NCBI GenBank assembly: GCA_026709325.1
Contig: JAPOTF010000188.1
Location: 1-64,000, forward strand
Direction of reading: 5' to 3'
From: Roseovarius sp.
GTDB lineage: Bacteria > Pseudomonadota > Alphaproteobacteria > Rhodobacterales > Rhodobacteraceae
DNA length: 64,000 bases
Part shown: one piece after another, positions 1-8,247 of the stretch
Layout: the number at the start of each line of letters is the position of its first letter
How positions within the stretch are numbered: position 1 is the first letter of the stretch
Program-made: the position numbers and the translations under genes
The notes under the pieces: model-generated
Told to the model about the DNA's origin: nothing
The model's database searches: none
The model's input: the letters and a program-made list of their open reading frames with translations, nothing else

Positions 1-120
1 CCGGAGGGCGCGTGGCGTCCCGCAGAAGACCGTCGACGCCCTCCGCGAGAAAGCGCTTCCGGAGACTCCGCGACCCGTCCGACAGCCCGGTTTCCCGTCG
101 TGTCGATTTCCCGCCCGTCC
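1..120 (-). pseudogene. IS630-like transposase remnant (partial, runs off the left edge)
   Basis: Read on the minus strand, the first ~100 bases translate to a stretch ending RKRFLAEGVDGLLRDATRPP. This resembles the helix-turn-helix linker segment of IS630-family transposases, which typically read like WRWQERFxEEGVDGLLRDKTRP. The segment just before it (RETGLSDGSRSL) also aligns loosely with that region. No start codon or upstream N-terminus can be recognised beyond ~position 120, and the remainder would lie left of the window. The stretch is more GC-rich by eye than its surroundings, as expected for foreign DNA. It could be a truncated element or the start of a degraded one. The family call rests on one short motif. 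Confidence 0.45.
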
Positions 121-375
121 GCCTCTCTCCCGTTTTGCTGGCCGCTCGCGATGGCGGCGGGAGGACAATGTCACGCTTCCGGAAAAAATGGAACACCATG
201 TTTTGAACCGAGCACTAGTGCCGTATCTCAAGCTAATTGTCCATGGCAGCCCTCGGCTACAACCCCCTCGTTGCCATCCAGATCGCCCTCAAGGGAAACG
301 CCTCCGACATGATCAAATGACACATCAAAGAGTCAATCCCTTAAAATAGGGGTGAGTAGATACATTTTTTCATCG
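121..375. other. Gap with no recognisable gene
   Basis: Between the IS630-like remnant and the 3' end of the Fic gene I see only short open frames without family features. The sequence changes from GC-rich (to ~200) to AT-richer near the Fic stop codon. Confidence 0.5.
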
Positions 376-1917
376 TCAGCTTTCCGAGGCTGTATCCAAT
401 GTATCCTGAATAATTCTGCCAATCAGATCGGCAGAAGGCCTGATGTCACCGCTAACGCTAGCTGTTTCCAGCGCCATCATATAGGTCTCGCGGTGTTCCA
501 AGCGCACGACCGTCCACGGGAGTCCAGCCGCTGCAATCATGACATTCATCAGGAATCTTGCAGTGCGGCCATTCCCGTCAAAATAGGGGTGAATATAGAC
601 AAAGATGAAATGTCCGAGGATGATTCTCACTGCGGGGTCTTTTTCCTCTCTCAGCAGATCAAAAAATACTGGCATGCAATCACGCGCGGCCTCCACGCCC
701 GGCGGGACGTGCATTGACCGCCTGATGTAAACCGGCCCATTCCGATATCCGGCGAGCTGTGGGGCTTCCAGAATACCGGCTGTCACCGATGGAGTGAATA
801 ATTCACGATACCAGATGCTGAGATCGTCGCTTGCCGCTTCACCGGGATTTTTACCTTCAAGAACGGTTCGGATTGTTTGTTTGACGGATTGAAACGCCTG
901 CCAGTAGCCACGCGCGGCCAGTGCATTGCGATGTTCGCGGTCTTCCTTGTTCGCTTCCGGATTCCATGCGCCGCTGCGCACCCGTTCAATAAGTTCGCGG
1001 CTGACCTGATAGCCTTCGATTGATAGGGAATGATAGGCGTCGGTGACATAGATCGCGTCTACTGTCTCAAGATAGGCGTCAATATCATTCGGGACAGGCC
1101 GTACCGTTGGTAGTCGTCCGATGATGGTTTCACGCATATCGCGCCACATGATTTCGATGCGTCTGACGTGAGCTGATACAACACGCCCTGCATCAAAACT
1201 TGATAAAACACGTTGAAAAGGGTCGGCCTCTCTGACCTCATGCAAAGCCGCTTTCATTGCACCTAGAATTTCGTTTGCAATGCGGTCATTTCCAATACTG
1301 CGAAAAGCGCCTGCAAGTCGTCCGGCTGCACGGGTATGGCCTCCCGATAGCAATCTTGCCAATAATCCTGACGCGTCCGGTATTGTCGCAAGCATTGCTC
1401 GTGCATCAGTCGGATGATTTTCAAAAAAGCTGTCGCTTACTTCTATGAGCGCGGCTTCGACTGTGAAGATACGCAAATCATCTATGATTGCGAGTGCATC
1501 ACCATCCGCAATATTGGCGCGCACTTCAAAAATGGATGTGTCATGTGGAAATTCCGTAATCCGATTTCGTCCACCCGGCGCTCTTACAAGAAGCTGACGC
1601 GGCACTGTGCAGTTCCCAGAATGCAGAATGAGGGATTGCTCTGGTGACAGGCTCCATTGATCGTCAAACCGGGTAGCCAGATATTGCGCCATGAAGCCCC
1701 AGAATGAAGTGCACCAAGCCGTGCTTTCTCCTTGAGTTTCATCGGGACGTGAGGCGATATACCAACCCTTTATCACCCGTTTGAGAAAGCCGGCACTTAC
1801 CAGCCGCTCACGGTGCGTTCGGCTCAGCTCAGCAGACCGGATTGCCGCAACTCCCTTTTGTTGAAGAGTTTCCAGCGCTTCCAGCGAGCTTGCAAGTTTA
1901 TCGGCAGGTATGGCCAT
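376..1917 (-). CDS. Fic-domain protein with AbiEi-like winged-helix N-terminus
   Basis: A Fic (filamentation induced by cAMP) enzyme, predicted to AMPylate or otherwise nucleotidylate a target protein. The catalytic motif HPYFDGNGRTAR lies near residue 445 of 516 and keeps the His and the GNGR anion-binding loop. Near residue 300 the sequence SLSIEG fits the (S/T)xxxE(G/N) inhibitory helix, N-terminal to the Fic core, which makes this a class II self-inhibited Fic protein. The first ~70 residues (GVAAIRSAELSR, RVIKGWYIAS) resemble the winged-helix N-terminus of AbiEi-type antitoxins, suggesting DNA binding and self-repression. ATG at 1917 is preferred over an in-frame TTG at 1926. Iterated palindromes lie immediately upstream. 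The gene is intact, unlike every other accessory gene in this first 4 kb. Confidence 0.88.
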   Translation of the reverse strand: MAIPADKLASSLEALETLQQKGVAAIRSAELSRTHRERLVSAGFLKRVIKGWYIASRPDETQGESTAWCTSFWGFMAQYLATRFDDQWSLSPEQSLILHSGNCTVPRQLLVRAPGGRNRITEFPHDTSIFEVRANIADGDALAIIDDLRIFTVEAALIEVSDSFFENHPTDARAMLATIPDASGLLARLLSGGHTRAAGRLAGAFRSIGNDRIANEILGAMKAALHEVREADPFQRVLSSFDAGRVVSAHVRRIEIMWRDMRETIIGRLPTVRPVPNDIDAYLETVDAIYVTDAYHSLSIEGYQVSRELIERVRSGAWNPEANKEDREHRNALAARGYWQAFQSVKQTIRTVLEGKNPGEAASDDLSIWYRELFTPSVTAGILEAPQLAGYRNGPVYIRRSMHVPPGVEAARDCMPVFFDLLREEKDPAVRIILGHFIFVYIHPYFDGNGRTARFLMNVMIAAAGLPWTVVRLEHRETYMMALETASVSGDIRPSADLIGRIIQDTLDTASES

Positions 1918-1950
1918 ATTGGTCAAAATCCATGAATTAGGCGATCATCT

Positions 1951-2018
1951 ATTAGCTTATCGAGTTGTACAATAATTAGCTTATTGCGTCGAGCAATAAT
2001 TAGCTTATTGTGCATATA
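1951..2018. promoter_or_regulatory. Iterated palindromic operator upstream of the Fic gene
   Basis: Three direct repeats with a 24-bp period begin with ATTAGCTTAT at 1951, 1975 and 1999. Within them the same 17-bp sequence occurs twice, at 1970-1986 and 1994-2010. It has inverted arms CAATAA and TTATTG around a 5-bp centre. The array starts 34 bp upstream of the Fic start codon, in the promoter position. A 24-bp period spaces sites a little over two helical turns apart, suited to cooperative binding. The obvious candidate ligand is the winged-helix N-terminus of the Fic protein itself; that is inference. Confidence 0.6.
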
Positions 2019-2070
2019 CGGCTAAATATGATGGAAACCGGGCTTCATTCGATGCCCCGACCTCGCCCGA

Positions 2071-2949
2071 GTGTCCAGGAAATCTGGCGTCCAAGATAGA
2101 TGCGCTATCTCCATAAAGAAGGATGAAGGAGACTACTTGAGTGCTTGGGATGCACTGAAAACGTACATGCAGGTAATCTACAGAGGGTTTTGCGCATTCC
2201 ACGGCGGTGACAACAACCAGGTTGAACGGTCGTACACGTTCCCGATGCTGGGAGAGAGGAGCAAAGACGAAGTCCAATGAATGGACCTCGTCAAAGGAGA
2301 GAGGATTGCCATTGTCGGCCTTGGCGGCGTCGGGGCATGGGTCGCCGAACTTGGTCACAAGGCTGATGTCGCGGAGATCCACGGATGGGGGATGCCGATG
2401 AAATTGAAGACAAGAATGTCATCCGGATGCCGGGAACTGCAAACACCGGACTGTATCGGCAAGCCGAAGGCAAGATGGCTTGAAGAAACGTACCGGGAAA
2501 TTCATCCACAAGTGCTCTGCCATTTGAAAGATATTCATAAGCAGACCGCTGCAGAAATGTGCGCAAACACAACGTTTGGACTCGTGGCCGTGGACAACGA
2601 CGAGAGCCGGAAGACTGCCTGCACCGCCATGGCCGAAGCCGTAAATCCCTTTTATTGACGTTGGTATTTCGCTGATCCGTAGAAACGGTCAAGTGAGCGT
2701 CAATACGCGTGATCACTGCGCGGGCGTGCACACGACGACGGGTGGCGCAAGGCCATACCCAAGGTCAACATCGCCGGTCGGGAAACATGCGGAAAGCTGG
2801 AGCTACCGGATGTGGCAGCCGTCGAAGCCGGGTTGGCGGTGCAATCTTGGCAAAAAGTTCGTGAACAAACTGCCCGGGCAAATGCCTACGGATGCATGGT
2901 GTACCGAATTGAGTCCGATACAATCACGGTGCGTGCTCGAGGGTAGATA
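2071..2949 (+). pseudogene. Decayed E1-like ThiF-family adenylyltransferase (DUF6791/ubiquitin-activating type)
   Basis: Fragments in several plus-strand frames line up with the E1-like proteins of bacterial ubiquitin-related operons. GDYLSAWDALKTY and YTFPMLGERS come first, followed by a stop codon at 2278-2280. Then comes the nucleotide-binding ERIAIVGLGGVGAW (GxGGxG) from ~2300. A frame change follows and gives DADEIEDKNVIRMPG (~2385-2430), the DxDxxxxxNxxR signature of E1/ThiF/MoeB enzymes. Further on are LVAVDNDESRK and, in a third frame, FIDVGISLIRRNGQVS. The tail reads ELPDVAAVEAGLAVQSW. At least one nonsense codon and three frame changes rule out a functional product unless the sequence is faulty. 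The usual N-terminal region is missing, because the sequence runs into the Fic operator region. The DUF6791 assignment is from memory of the family pattern. Confidence 0.6.
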
Positions 2950-3393
2950 GTGGCGAACAAAACGGAAGCTAAGTCGGGTATTGTAAAACCGGTTTTCGTC
3001 GAAACAATCCCGGCAGGCTTGACAGGCCTGCAAGCGGGAACGCTGTACGTCAGCATGAAATGCAACACCTTGGTGCATCGATGCCATGTGGGTGCGGAGG
3101 ACTGAGTGAGGTGGGGATTGCATCTGGCGACAAGAAGGTTGATCTACGATGGGCAGAGTGTTGGCATCGAACCATCGATCGGAGTACGGACGCTCCCATG
3201 CAGGAGCCACTACTGGATCAGAAAAAACCGAATTGCGTGGGCGAAACCACCAGAAGAAGATATGGGCAATTGGTTTGATAAAGGTCGGCGCGATCTGACC
3301 GCAGCCTTCGAAAGCGGGTCGGGCGTACGGCTTCCAATTGAGGAAAAGCGGTGGTGGTCTCGACTGACGCATAAGGTCCTGAAGTGGTTCTGA
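2950..3393 (+). pseudogene. Decayed DUF6527-family gene
   Basis: A GTG at 2950 opens a frame reading MANKTEAKSGIVKPVFVET, then GTLYVSMKCNTLVHRC. It stops at 3103-3105 and continues in the same frame as LIYDGQSVGIEPSIG, then CRSHYWIRKNRIAWA, ending at 3393. DUF6527 proteins have this order: an LYIS-type strand, a cysteine knuckle CxCGC, the ..DG..SL.PSIGNW strand and CRSHYWI. The expected CGCG appears here only in the neighbouring frame (~3084-3098). The gene has therefore suffered compensating indels around the metal-binding knuckle plus the stop. It directly follows the E1-like remnant, as DUF6527 genes do in ubiquitin-like operons, so the two probably decayed as one unit. Confidence 0.6.
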
Positions 3394-3518
3394 TGCAGCT
3401 TCGTGAGGCGACGCACACCCGTCTGGCGCACAGTTGGAATTCGTAGAGAACCACAGGCGGCATCTTTATTGCATCGCAATCACTAAGTAGAGCTTGTGCT
3501 GATAGGACGGAGGAGGAC

Positions 3519-3753
3519 ATGGCGAGCATCACCATCCGCAATCTGGACGACGACTTAAAGTCCCGGCTTTGCATGCGAGTGGTGGGCAATGGCCATTCGA
3601 TGGAAGAGCAGGCCAGGCTGATTCTGCGCACGGCGGTCAGCCGAGCCGGAGAATCTGGTCGCTTTCATCCACGAGTGCTTCGCGCCCTACGGCGGCGTGG
3701 AACTCAAACTGCCACCGCGCGGGCCGATGCGCGAACCGCCACGGTTCGATTGA
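3519..3753 (+). pseudogene. fitA: FitA-type antitoxin, frameshifted
   Basis: The first ~47 residues, MASITIRNLDDDLKSRL through MEEQARLILRTAVSRAG, are a typical FitA/VapB ribbon-helix-helix DNA-binding domain. After that the family sequence continues in another frame as ENLVAFIHECFAPYGGVELKLPP, ending at the stop codon 3751-3753. FitA homologues carry this segment as the toxin-binding tail. A single-base frameshift near 3650 thus separates the DNA-binding and toxin-binding halves. A GGAGG ribosome-binding site precedes the ATG (3508-3516). The toxin gene begins one base after the stop codon. The role would be repression of the operon and neutralisation of the PIN toxin. Confidence 0.75.
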
Positions 3754-3754
3754 G

Positions 3755-4190
3755 GTGGCGGCAGTGCCGTTCTTTGACACGAATGTGCTGTCCGAGCTGA
3801 TGCGGCCCATACCCAGTGCCGCGATCGCCTCATGGGTCGGCGCGCGAACGGTCGACATCGAGTCTGCATCTCACCGCGGTCAGCGAGGCGGAATTGCGCT
3901 ATGGACTCGCGATCATGCGGCCGGGCAGACGACGCGACGGACTGGCGCAAGGACTGGAACGGATGCTTCGCACCGGATTCGCCAACCGCAATCTTCCCTT
4001 CGACAGCGCAGCCGCATCCGCTTATGCGGAGATCGCCGCCGCCCGGCGGGCGATGGGACGACAGATGCCGGAAGCCGAATGCCAGATTGCGGCCATTGCC
4101 CGCTCGCGCGACATGGCGGTTGTCACGCGCAACATGCGGGACTTCGCGGATGCGGACATCGACGTGATTGACCCGTGGAACGACGCATGA
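3755..4190 (+). pseudogene. fitB: FitB/VapC-type PIN-domain toxin, frameshifted
   Basis: From GTG 3755 the frame reads VPFFDTNVLSELMRP, the N-terminal PIN motif with its metal-binding Asp. Near 3860 the family sequence switches frame to LHLTAVSEAELRYGL and continues without interruption to [12 protein letters not shown], stopping at 4190. The C-terminal part keeps the conserved Glu (SEAELRYG) and TRNMRDF. The third acidic position, usually Asp in xADCQIAAIA, is Glu here (EAECQIAAIA). PIN toxins are ribonucleases that cut tRNA or other RNAs. With a frameshift after ~35 residues the toxin is probably dead. Both partners of the pair are broken, as expected if toxin loss relaxed selection on the antitoxin. 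Confidence 0.75.
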
Positions 4191-4780
4191 GCGTGTTTTG
4201 GCCTAAGATAAGTCCTTTAAATCAACAATACCTAATCATAAAGCAAAGCGTTTTTCGGAAGACATCTTCATTTGTTCCAAAATTTGAAGGTGTCGGAGGA
4301 CAAGTCTGATGGCATACCGCAAAAAGAAATAGATGATGCACATATCGATCCTAACGCCAGATTTGATGATCCACGTGCTTGAATCACGGCTTGTCCACGA
4401 ATTATTTGCCTGAGCTTTAAAACAGTCTGGATATTCAGTGCGTCGCCAGCTTCACTATGCCAATATCTGCATGGCGAATCCGACAACAATGTTGGCAAGT
4501 ATTAAATTTGGGGATCTTTTTGCGGTATCTAACCATGGTGCCGGAAATCCGATTTGTTGCGTGGAAACAAATTTATGCAACCGCGCATGCACAAACAAAA
4601 GCGCAACAACATCTGCGGCATGACCATCTATAGAAATTCAAACAGCGTAAAATCGGCATTGAGCATGGAAAATTTCGAAAATTCCGGGCAATCAAATAAA
4701 ACACCCGTCGAAAAACGGTTGCAGGACTGCACTGCATTGCATAGATAACATCTGTCCAGGTTCACTTGGGGATTTGCCAC
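4191..4780. other. Intergenic stretch, AT-rich, no gene recognised
   Basis: About 590 bp without a supportable gene. One short hydrophilic frame around 4270-4383 (ending DDPRA, stop at 4381-4383) could be the tail of a lost gene, but it matches nothing I know. The stretch separates the decayed island from the secG core genes and should contain the secG promoter. No tRNA cloverleaf or hairpin with T-run was seen. Confidence 0.5.
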
Positions 4781-5143
4781 ATGCAGAATGTTGTCCTACT
4801 GATTCATCTTCTTTTGACTTTGTCACTCATTGGCATCGTGCTAATGCAGAGGTCGGAAGGCGGCGGCCTTGGAATCGGTGGAGGAGGGAATGTCATGACC
4901 GGCCGCTCCGCCGCCACGGCTTTGGGCAAGGCGACCTGGGCGCTTGGAATTGGCCTGTTTGCAACATCGCTGATTCTGACTGTGATAGCCGCGCAAAATT
5001 CTTCCGGCGCATCGGTACTTGACCGAATAGTTGACAGCCCCGCCAAGGTGGAAAGCGACGTATCCGATCTGCCCGATGCGGGAGATGGTCTGCTTCCCCC
5101 TTCCGCTGATGACAATGCGCCTCTAACACCCACTGCGGATTAA
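4781..5143 (+). CDS. secG: Protein translocase subunit SecG
   Basis: Inner-membrane accessory subunit of the SecYEG translocon, which assists cycling of SecA during protein export. The protein has two membrane segments, about residues 3-22 (LLIHLLLTLSLIGIVLMQ) and 48-70. The hallmark SecG loop between them is RSEGGGLGIGGGG...GRSAATALGKATW. An acidic, proline-rich C-terminal tail follows, as in alphaproteobacterial SecG. ATG at 4781 is chosen because a GGGGA ribosome-binding site sits just upstream; an in-frame TTG at 4766 is unlikely. secG followed by pyrG is a frequent alphaproteobacterial order. A weak hairpin (5135-5156) overlaps the stop codon but lacks a T-run. Confidence 0.93.
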   Translation: MQNVVLLIHLLLTLSLIGIVLMQRSEGGGLGIGGGGNVMTGRSAATALGKATWALGIGLFATSLILTVIAAQNSSGASVLDRIVDSPAKVESDVSDLPDAGDGLLPPSADDNAPLTPTAD

Positions 5144-5300
5144 ACGCAAAATCCGCCGGCAAAAACGCTTTTCAACATTATATTGAGAAACTCTTGCGCA
5201 AATCCGGTAAATGCTGTATGTTTCAGGTCCCGTGACTTGTAGACAATAAAAGTTTGCGGTTGCCAAATCGACAGGCGCAAATCGCGGGGCATAGCTGCAC

Positions 5301-6944
5301 ATGGCAAGATATATTTTCATTACCGGTGGCGTTGTCTCGTCACTTGGCAAGGGACTCGCATCCGCCGCACTGGGCGCTTTATTGCAGGCGCGCGGCTTTT
5401 CCGTTCGGTTGAGAAAGCTTGACCCCTATCTGAATGTTGACCCCGGCACAATGTCACCATTCGAACATGGAGAGGTTTTTGTAACTGATGATGGTGCCGA
5501 GACAGATCTCGATCTTGGCCATTACGAGAGATTTACCGGCGTCCCGGCAAAAATGACCGATTCCGTTTCATCGGGCCGCATATATTCAAATGTCCTCGAA
5601 AAGGAGCGGCGAGGCGACTACCTCGGAAAAACCATTCAGGTGATTCCCCATGTTACCGATGAAATCAAGGATTTCATTGGAATTGGTGATGATGAGGTGG
5701 ATTTCATGCTTTGCGAAATTGGCGGCACTGTGGGTGATATTGAGGGATTGCCATTTTTTGAGGCCATAAGACAGTATTGCCATGACCGTCCCCGCGGTCA
5801 GTGCATTTTCATGCACCTCACGTTATTGCCATATCTGGCCAGCAGCGGAGAACTTAAAACAAAGCCCACACAGCATTCCGTAAAGGAAATGCAGTCGATT
5901 GGAATAGCCCCCGATATTCTTGTTTGCAGATCCGAAAAACGGATACCGGAAAAGGAACGGGAAAAAATCGCCCAGTTTTGCAATGTCCGAAAAGAAGCCG
6001 TAATTGCCGCCTACAACCTTAATTCAATTTATGAAGCGCCGCTTGCCTACCATAATGAAGGACTGGATCAGGCGGTGCTGGATGCTTTCGAAATTTCACC
6101 GGCTCCCCGTCCAGACATGGAAAAATGGAACGACGTGGTTGACCGAATCAGCAATACAGACGGCGAGGTAAATGTTGCCATCGTTGGCAAATACACCAGC
6201 CTTGAAGACGCCTACAAGTCAATTATCGAAGCGCTCTCGCATGGCGGGATGGCAAATCGAGTCAAGGTTAACGTGAAATGGATCGATGCGGAAATATTCG
6301 AAGAGAAGGAGATCGGCCCCCATCTTGAAGGGTATGACGCCATTCTTGTCCCCGGCGGTTTTGGAGAGCGCGGGACCAAGGGAAAAATCAAGGCGGCCCA
6401 ATTCGCCCGCGAGATGAAAATTCCCTATCTGGGCATTTGTCTTGGAATGCAGATGGCGGTCATCGAGGCCGCGCGCAATCTTGCGGGCATTCCCGACGCG
6501 GGTTCGGAAGAGTTTGATATCGAAAGGGGAGATACCCGCTTCACGCCTGTTGTATACCATTTAAAAGAGTGGATTCAGGGAAATGAAAAGGTTACTCGCA
6601 AGCCAGCCGACAACAAGGGGGGCACAATGAGGCTGGGTGCATATGACGCCATTCTCAAAGATGGCTCAAAAGTGGCCGAAATATATGGCACGCGCGAGAT
6701 TGACGAGCGGCATCGGCATCGCTACGAAGTTGACAAGAGATACATTGAAAAACTTGAGAAACTGGGAATCTGCTTCTCCGGCATGTCCCCTGACGGACGA
6801 CTTCCTGAAATCATCGAGTTGAAGGATCACCCATGGTATGTAGGGGTGCAGTTTCATCCCGAACTGAAATCAAAGCCATTCCAGCCGCACCCTCTTTTTG
6901 CCGATTTCATACGTGCGGCCATTTTATGTTCAAGGCTGGTTTGA
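5301..6944 (+). CDS. pyrG: CTP synthase
   Basis: Converts UTP to CTP using glutamine and ATP, the last step of pyrimidine nucleotide synthesis. At 547 residues it has the normal length. The N-terminal synthetase domain begins [18 protein letters not shown] (P-loop) and contains [14 protein letters not shown]. The C-terminal glutamine amidotransferase domain has VPGGFGERG, the nucleophile elbow GICLGMQM with its catalytic Cys (~residue 380), and the His/Glu pair in VQFHPELKS. No frameshift or unusual residue was seen. The ~157 bp after secG leave room for a separate promoter, so co-transcription with secG is uncertain. Confidence 0.98.
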   Translation: MARYIFITGGVVSSLGKGLASAALGALLQARGFSVRLRKLDPYLNVDPGTMSPFEHGEVFVTDDGAETDLDLGHYERFTGVPAKMTDSVSSGRIYSNVLEKERRGDYLGKTIQVIPHVTDEIKDFIGIGDDEVDFMLCEIGGTVGDIEGLPFFEAIRQYCHDRPRGQCIFMHLTLLPYLASSGELKTKPTQHSVKEMQSIGIAPDILVCRSEKRIPEKEREKIAQFCNVRKEAVIAAYNLNSIYEAPLAYHNEGLDQAVLDAFEISPAPRPDMEKWNDVVDRISNTDGEVNVAIVGKYTSLEDAYKSIIEALSHGGMANRVKVNVKWIDAEIFEEKEIGPHLEGYDAILVPGGFGERGTKGKIKAAQFAREMKIPYLGICLGMQMAVIEAARNLAGIPDAGSEEFDIERGDTRFTPVVYHLKEWIQGNEKVTRKPADNKGGTMRLGAYDAILKDGSKVAEIYGTREIDERHRHRYEVDKRYIEKLEKLGICFSGMSPDGRLPEIIELKDHPWYVGVQFHPELKSKPFQPHPLFADFIRAAILCSRLV

Positions 6945-7023
6945 CGATCTCCCCGCTCCGATCCGGTTAAACCCTTAAATTTACCGTTGGCCACCGCCGT
7001 CAAAAACCCCTATATGCATCATC

Positions 7024-7464
7024 ATGTTTGCAGATTTTCTTAAATCCTTTTTGGCACCGGACCCCAAGCCGCTTGACGATGCAGACGCGCGTCTTGCTTT
7101 AACGGCACTACTGGTTCGCCTTGCGAGAGCCGACGGGTATTACACCCAAGAGGAAAAACATCATATCGATAGAATAATCACCGCCAGATACGGTCTCGGT
7201 CAAATCGACGCGGACACGCTTCGCACACGTGCCGAGACATTTGAGTCGGAAGCACCTGACACCGTTCGGTTTACCCGCGCGGTAAAAGACGCCGTACCAT
7301 ACGAGGAGCGAACCGCCATATTGGAGGCGCTCTGGAAGGTCGCGCTTGCCGATGGAGAACGCGACGCCCATGAGGATTCGCTTATTCGCCTCGCCTCAAG
7401 TCTTTTGGGGATAAGCGATAGAGACAGCGCGCTTGCCCGCAAGAGGGTCATGAACGGCGAATGA
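7024..7464 (+). CDS. TerB-like protein
   Basis: A 146-residue soluble helical protein of the TerB superfamily. The core LALTALLVRLARADGYYTQEEKHHI and the repeated half ILEALWKVALADGERDAHEDSLIRLAS show the paired acidic D/E-G-x-x-x-x-E pattern thought to bind metal ions. Despite the family name, stand-alone TerB proteins are not shown to confer tellurite resistance, and their biochemical role is open. The next gene overlaps by 4 bp (ATGA), so the two are translationally coupled. A second TerB-type domain occurs in this window fused to a J domain (32255-32932). Confidence 0.85.
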   Translation: MFADFLKSFLAPDPKPLDDADARLALTALLVRLARADGYYTQEEKHHIDRIITARYGLGQIDADTLRTRAETFESEAPDTVRFTRAVKDAVPYEERTAILEALWKVALADGERDAHEDSLIRLASSLLGISDRDSALARKRVMNGE

Positions 7465-8207
7465 TTGTCAGCCTTCCAATGTATGATCGCGCGGAAACAA
7501 GTGCTGCCAATGATCGACTCTGGAAACTGATACGCAACGAATTGGGATACGGACCACAAAATCTGACTCGGTGCGGCGACATATGGAATCACTGGCTTTC
7601 CCGGGATCTTCTGTTTTCGCAAACATGCGGTTATCCATATCGAGCAAAACTACACGGGAAAGTCTCGATTATAGGCACCCCCGATCACGGATTGCGGAAT
7701 TGCCCGCCCGGATACTATTACAGCGTATTTGTGGTCCGAAATAGCGATCAGCGTCAAAGCCCGGAGGAATTCCTCAAGGCCAGGCTGGCTTACAACGAAC
7801 CTCTGTCCCAAAGTGGCTGGGCCGCTCCATTCAATTTTGCGCTCGAAAGGGGATTTGCGTTTTCCAGAACGTTACGTACGGGAATGCATGTCCTGTCGGC
7901 ACTTGCCGTTGCCAGCAAAAGGGCCGATATCGCCTGTGTCGATATAATAAGCTGGAAGATGATGCTCCGATATGACGGGTTTTCAAAGCGACTGAAGGCA
8001 GTGGCGTCAACTGACCCCACCCCTGCCCTTCCATACATTTCGGCGCCTTCCCAAAACTCCGCCGCCATTCAAGAAGCCGTCAAAAACGCAATCGGCAATC
8101 TTGATGAAAAAGACCGAGGCACGCTTTTTCTCAGGGGACTTCAAAAAATTCCGTCTGCCAAATACCTGGCGGTACCAAATCCGCCCAGTCCCGCAGAGGA
8201 CGGGTAA
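7461..8207 (+). CDS. PhnD-like substrate-binding-fold protein without signal peptide
   Basis: The 248-residue protein has the pattern of the phosphate/phosphite/phosphonate-binding (PhnD) superfamily: an N-terminal strand MIVSLPMYDR, SQTCGYPYRAKLHG, then KVSIIGTPDHGLRNCPPGYYYSVFVVR, LAYNEPLSQSGW, and TGMHVLSALAVASKRADIACVDIISWKM. Transport proteins of this fold have an export signal and neighbouring permease genes. Here the protein begins directly with the first beta strand and no ABC permease or ATPase is adjacent. A cytoplasmic sensor or an enzyme using the fold (as in MqnA-type proteins) is more likely than a transporter. It is coupled to the TerB-like gene by a 4-bp overlap. Ligand unknown. 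Confidence 0.75.
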   Translation: MIVSLPMYDRAETSAANDRLWKLIRNELGYGPQNLTRCGDIWNHWLSRDLLFSQTCGYPYRAKLHGKVSIIGTPDHGLRNCPPGYYYSVFVVRNSDQRQSPEEFLKARLAYNEPLSQSGWAAPFNFALERGFAFSRTLRTGMHVLSALAVASKRADIACVDIISWKMMLRYDGFSKRLKAVASTDPTPALPYISAPSQNSAAIQEAVKNAIGNLDEKDRGTLFLRGLQKIPSAKYLAVPNPPSPAEDG

Positions 8208-8247
8208 AAAACCGGAAACGCCCATACAGTCGACAAAGTCGATATTT

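Noticed and set aside
342-590. The 13-bp word AAAATAGGGGTGA occurring twice (342 and 578) as a repeat element
   Set aside because: One copy is part of the Fic active-site codons; a chance match is likely and no longer similarity surrounds it.
5135-5156. Hairpin at the secG stop codon as a terminator
   Set aside because: The stem is 6 bp with a 10-base loop and no T-run follows.
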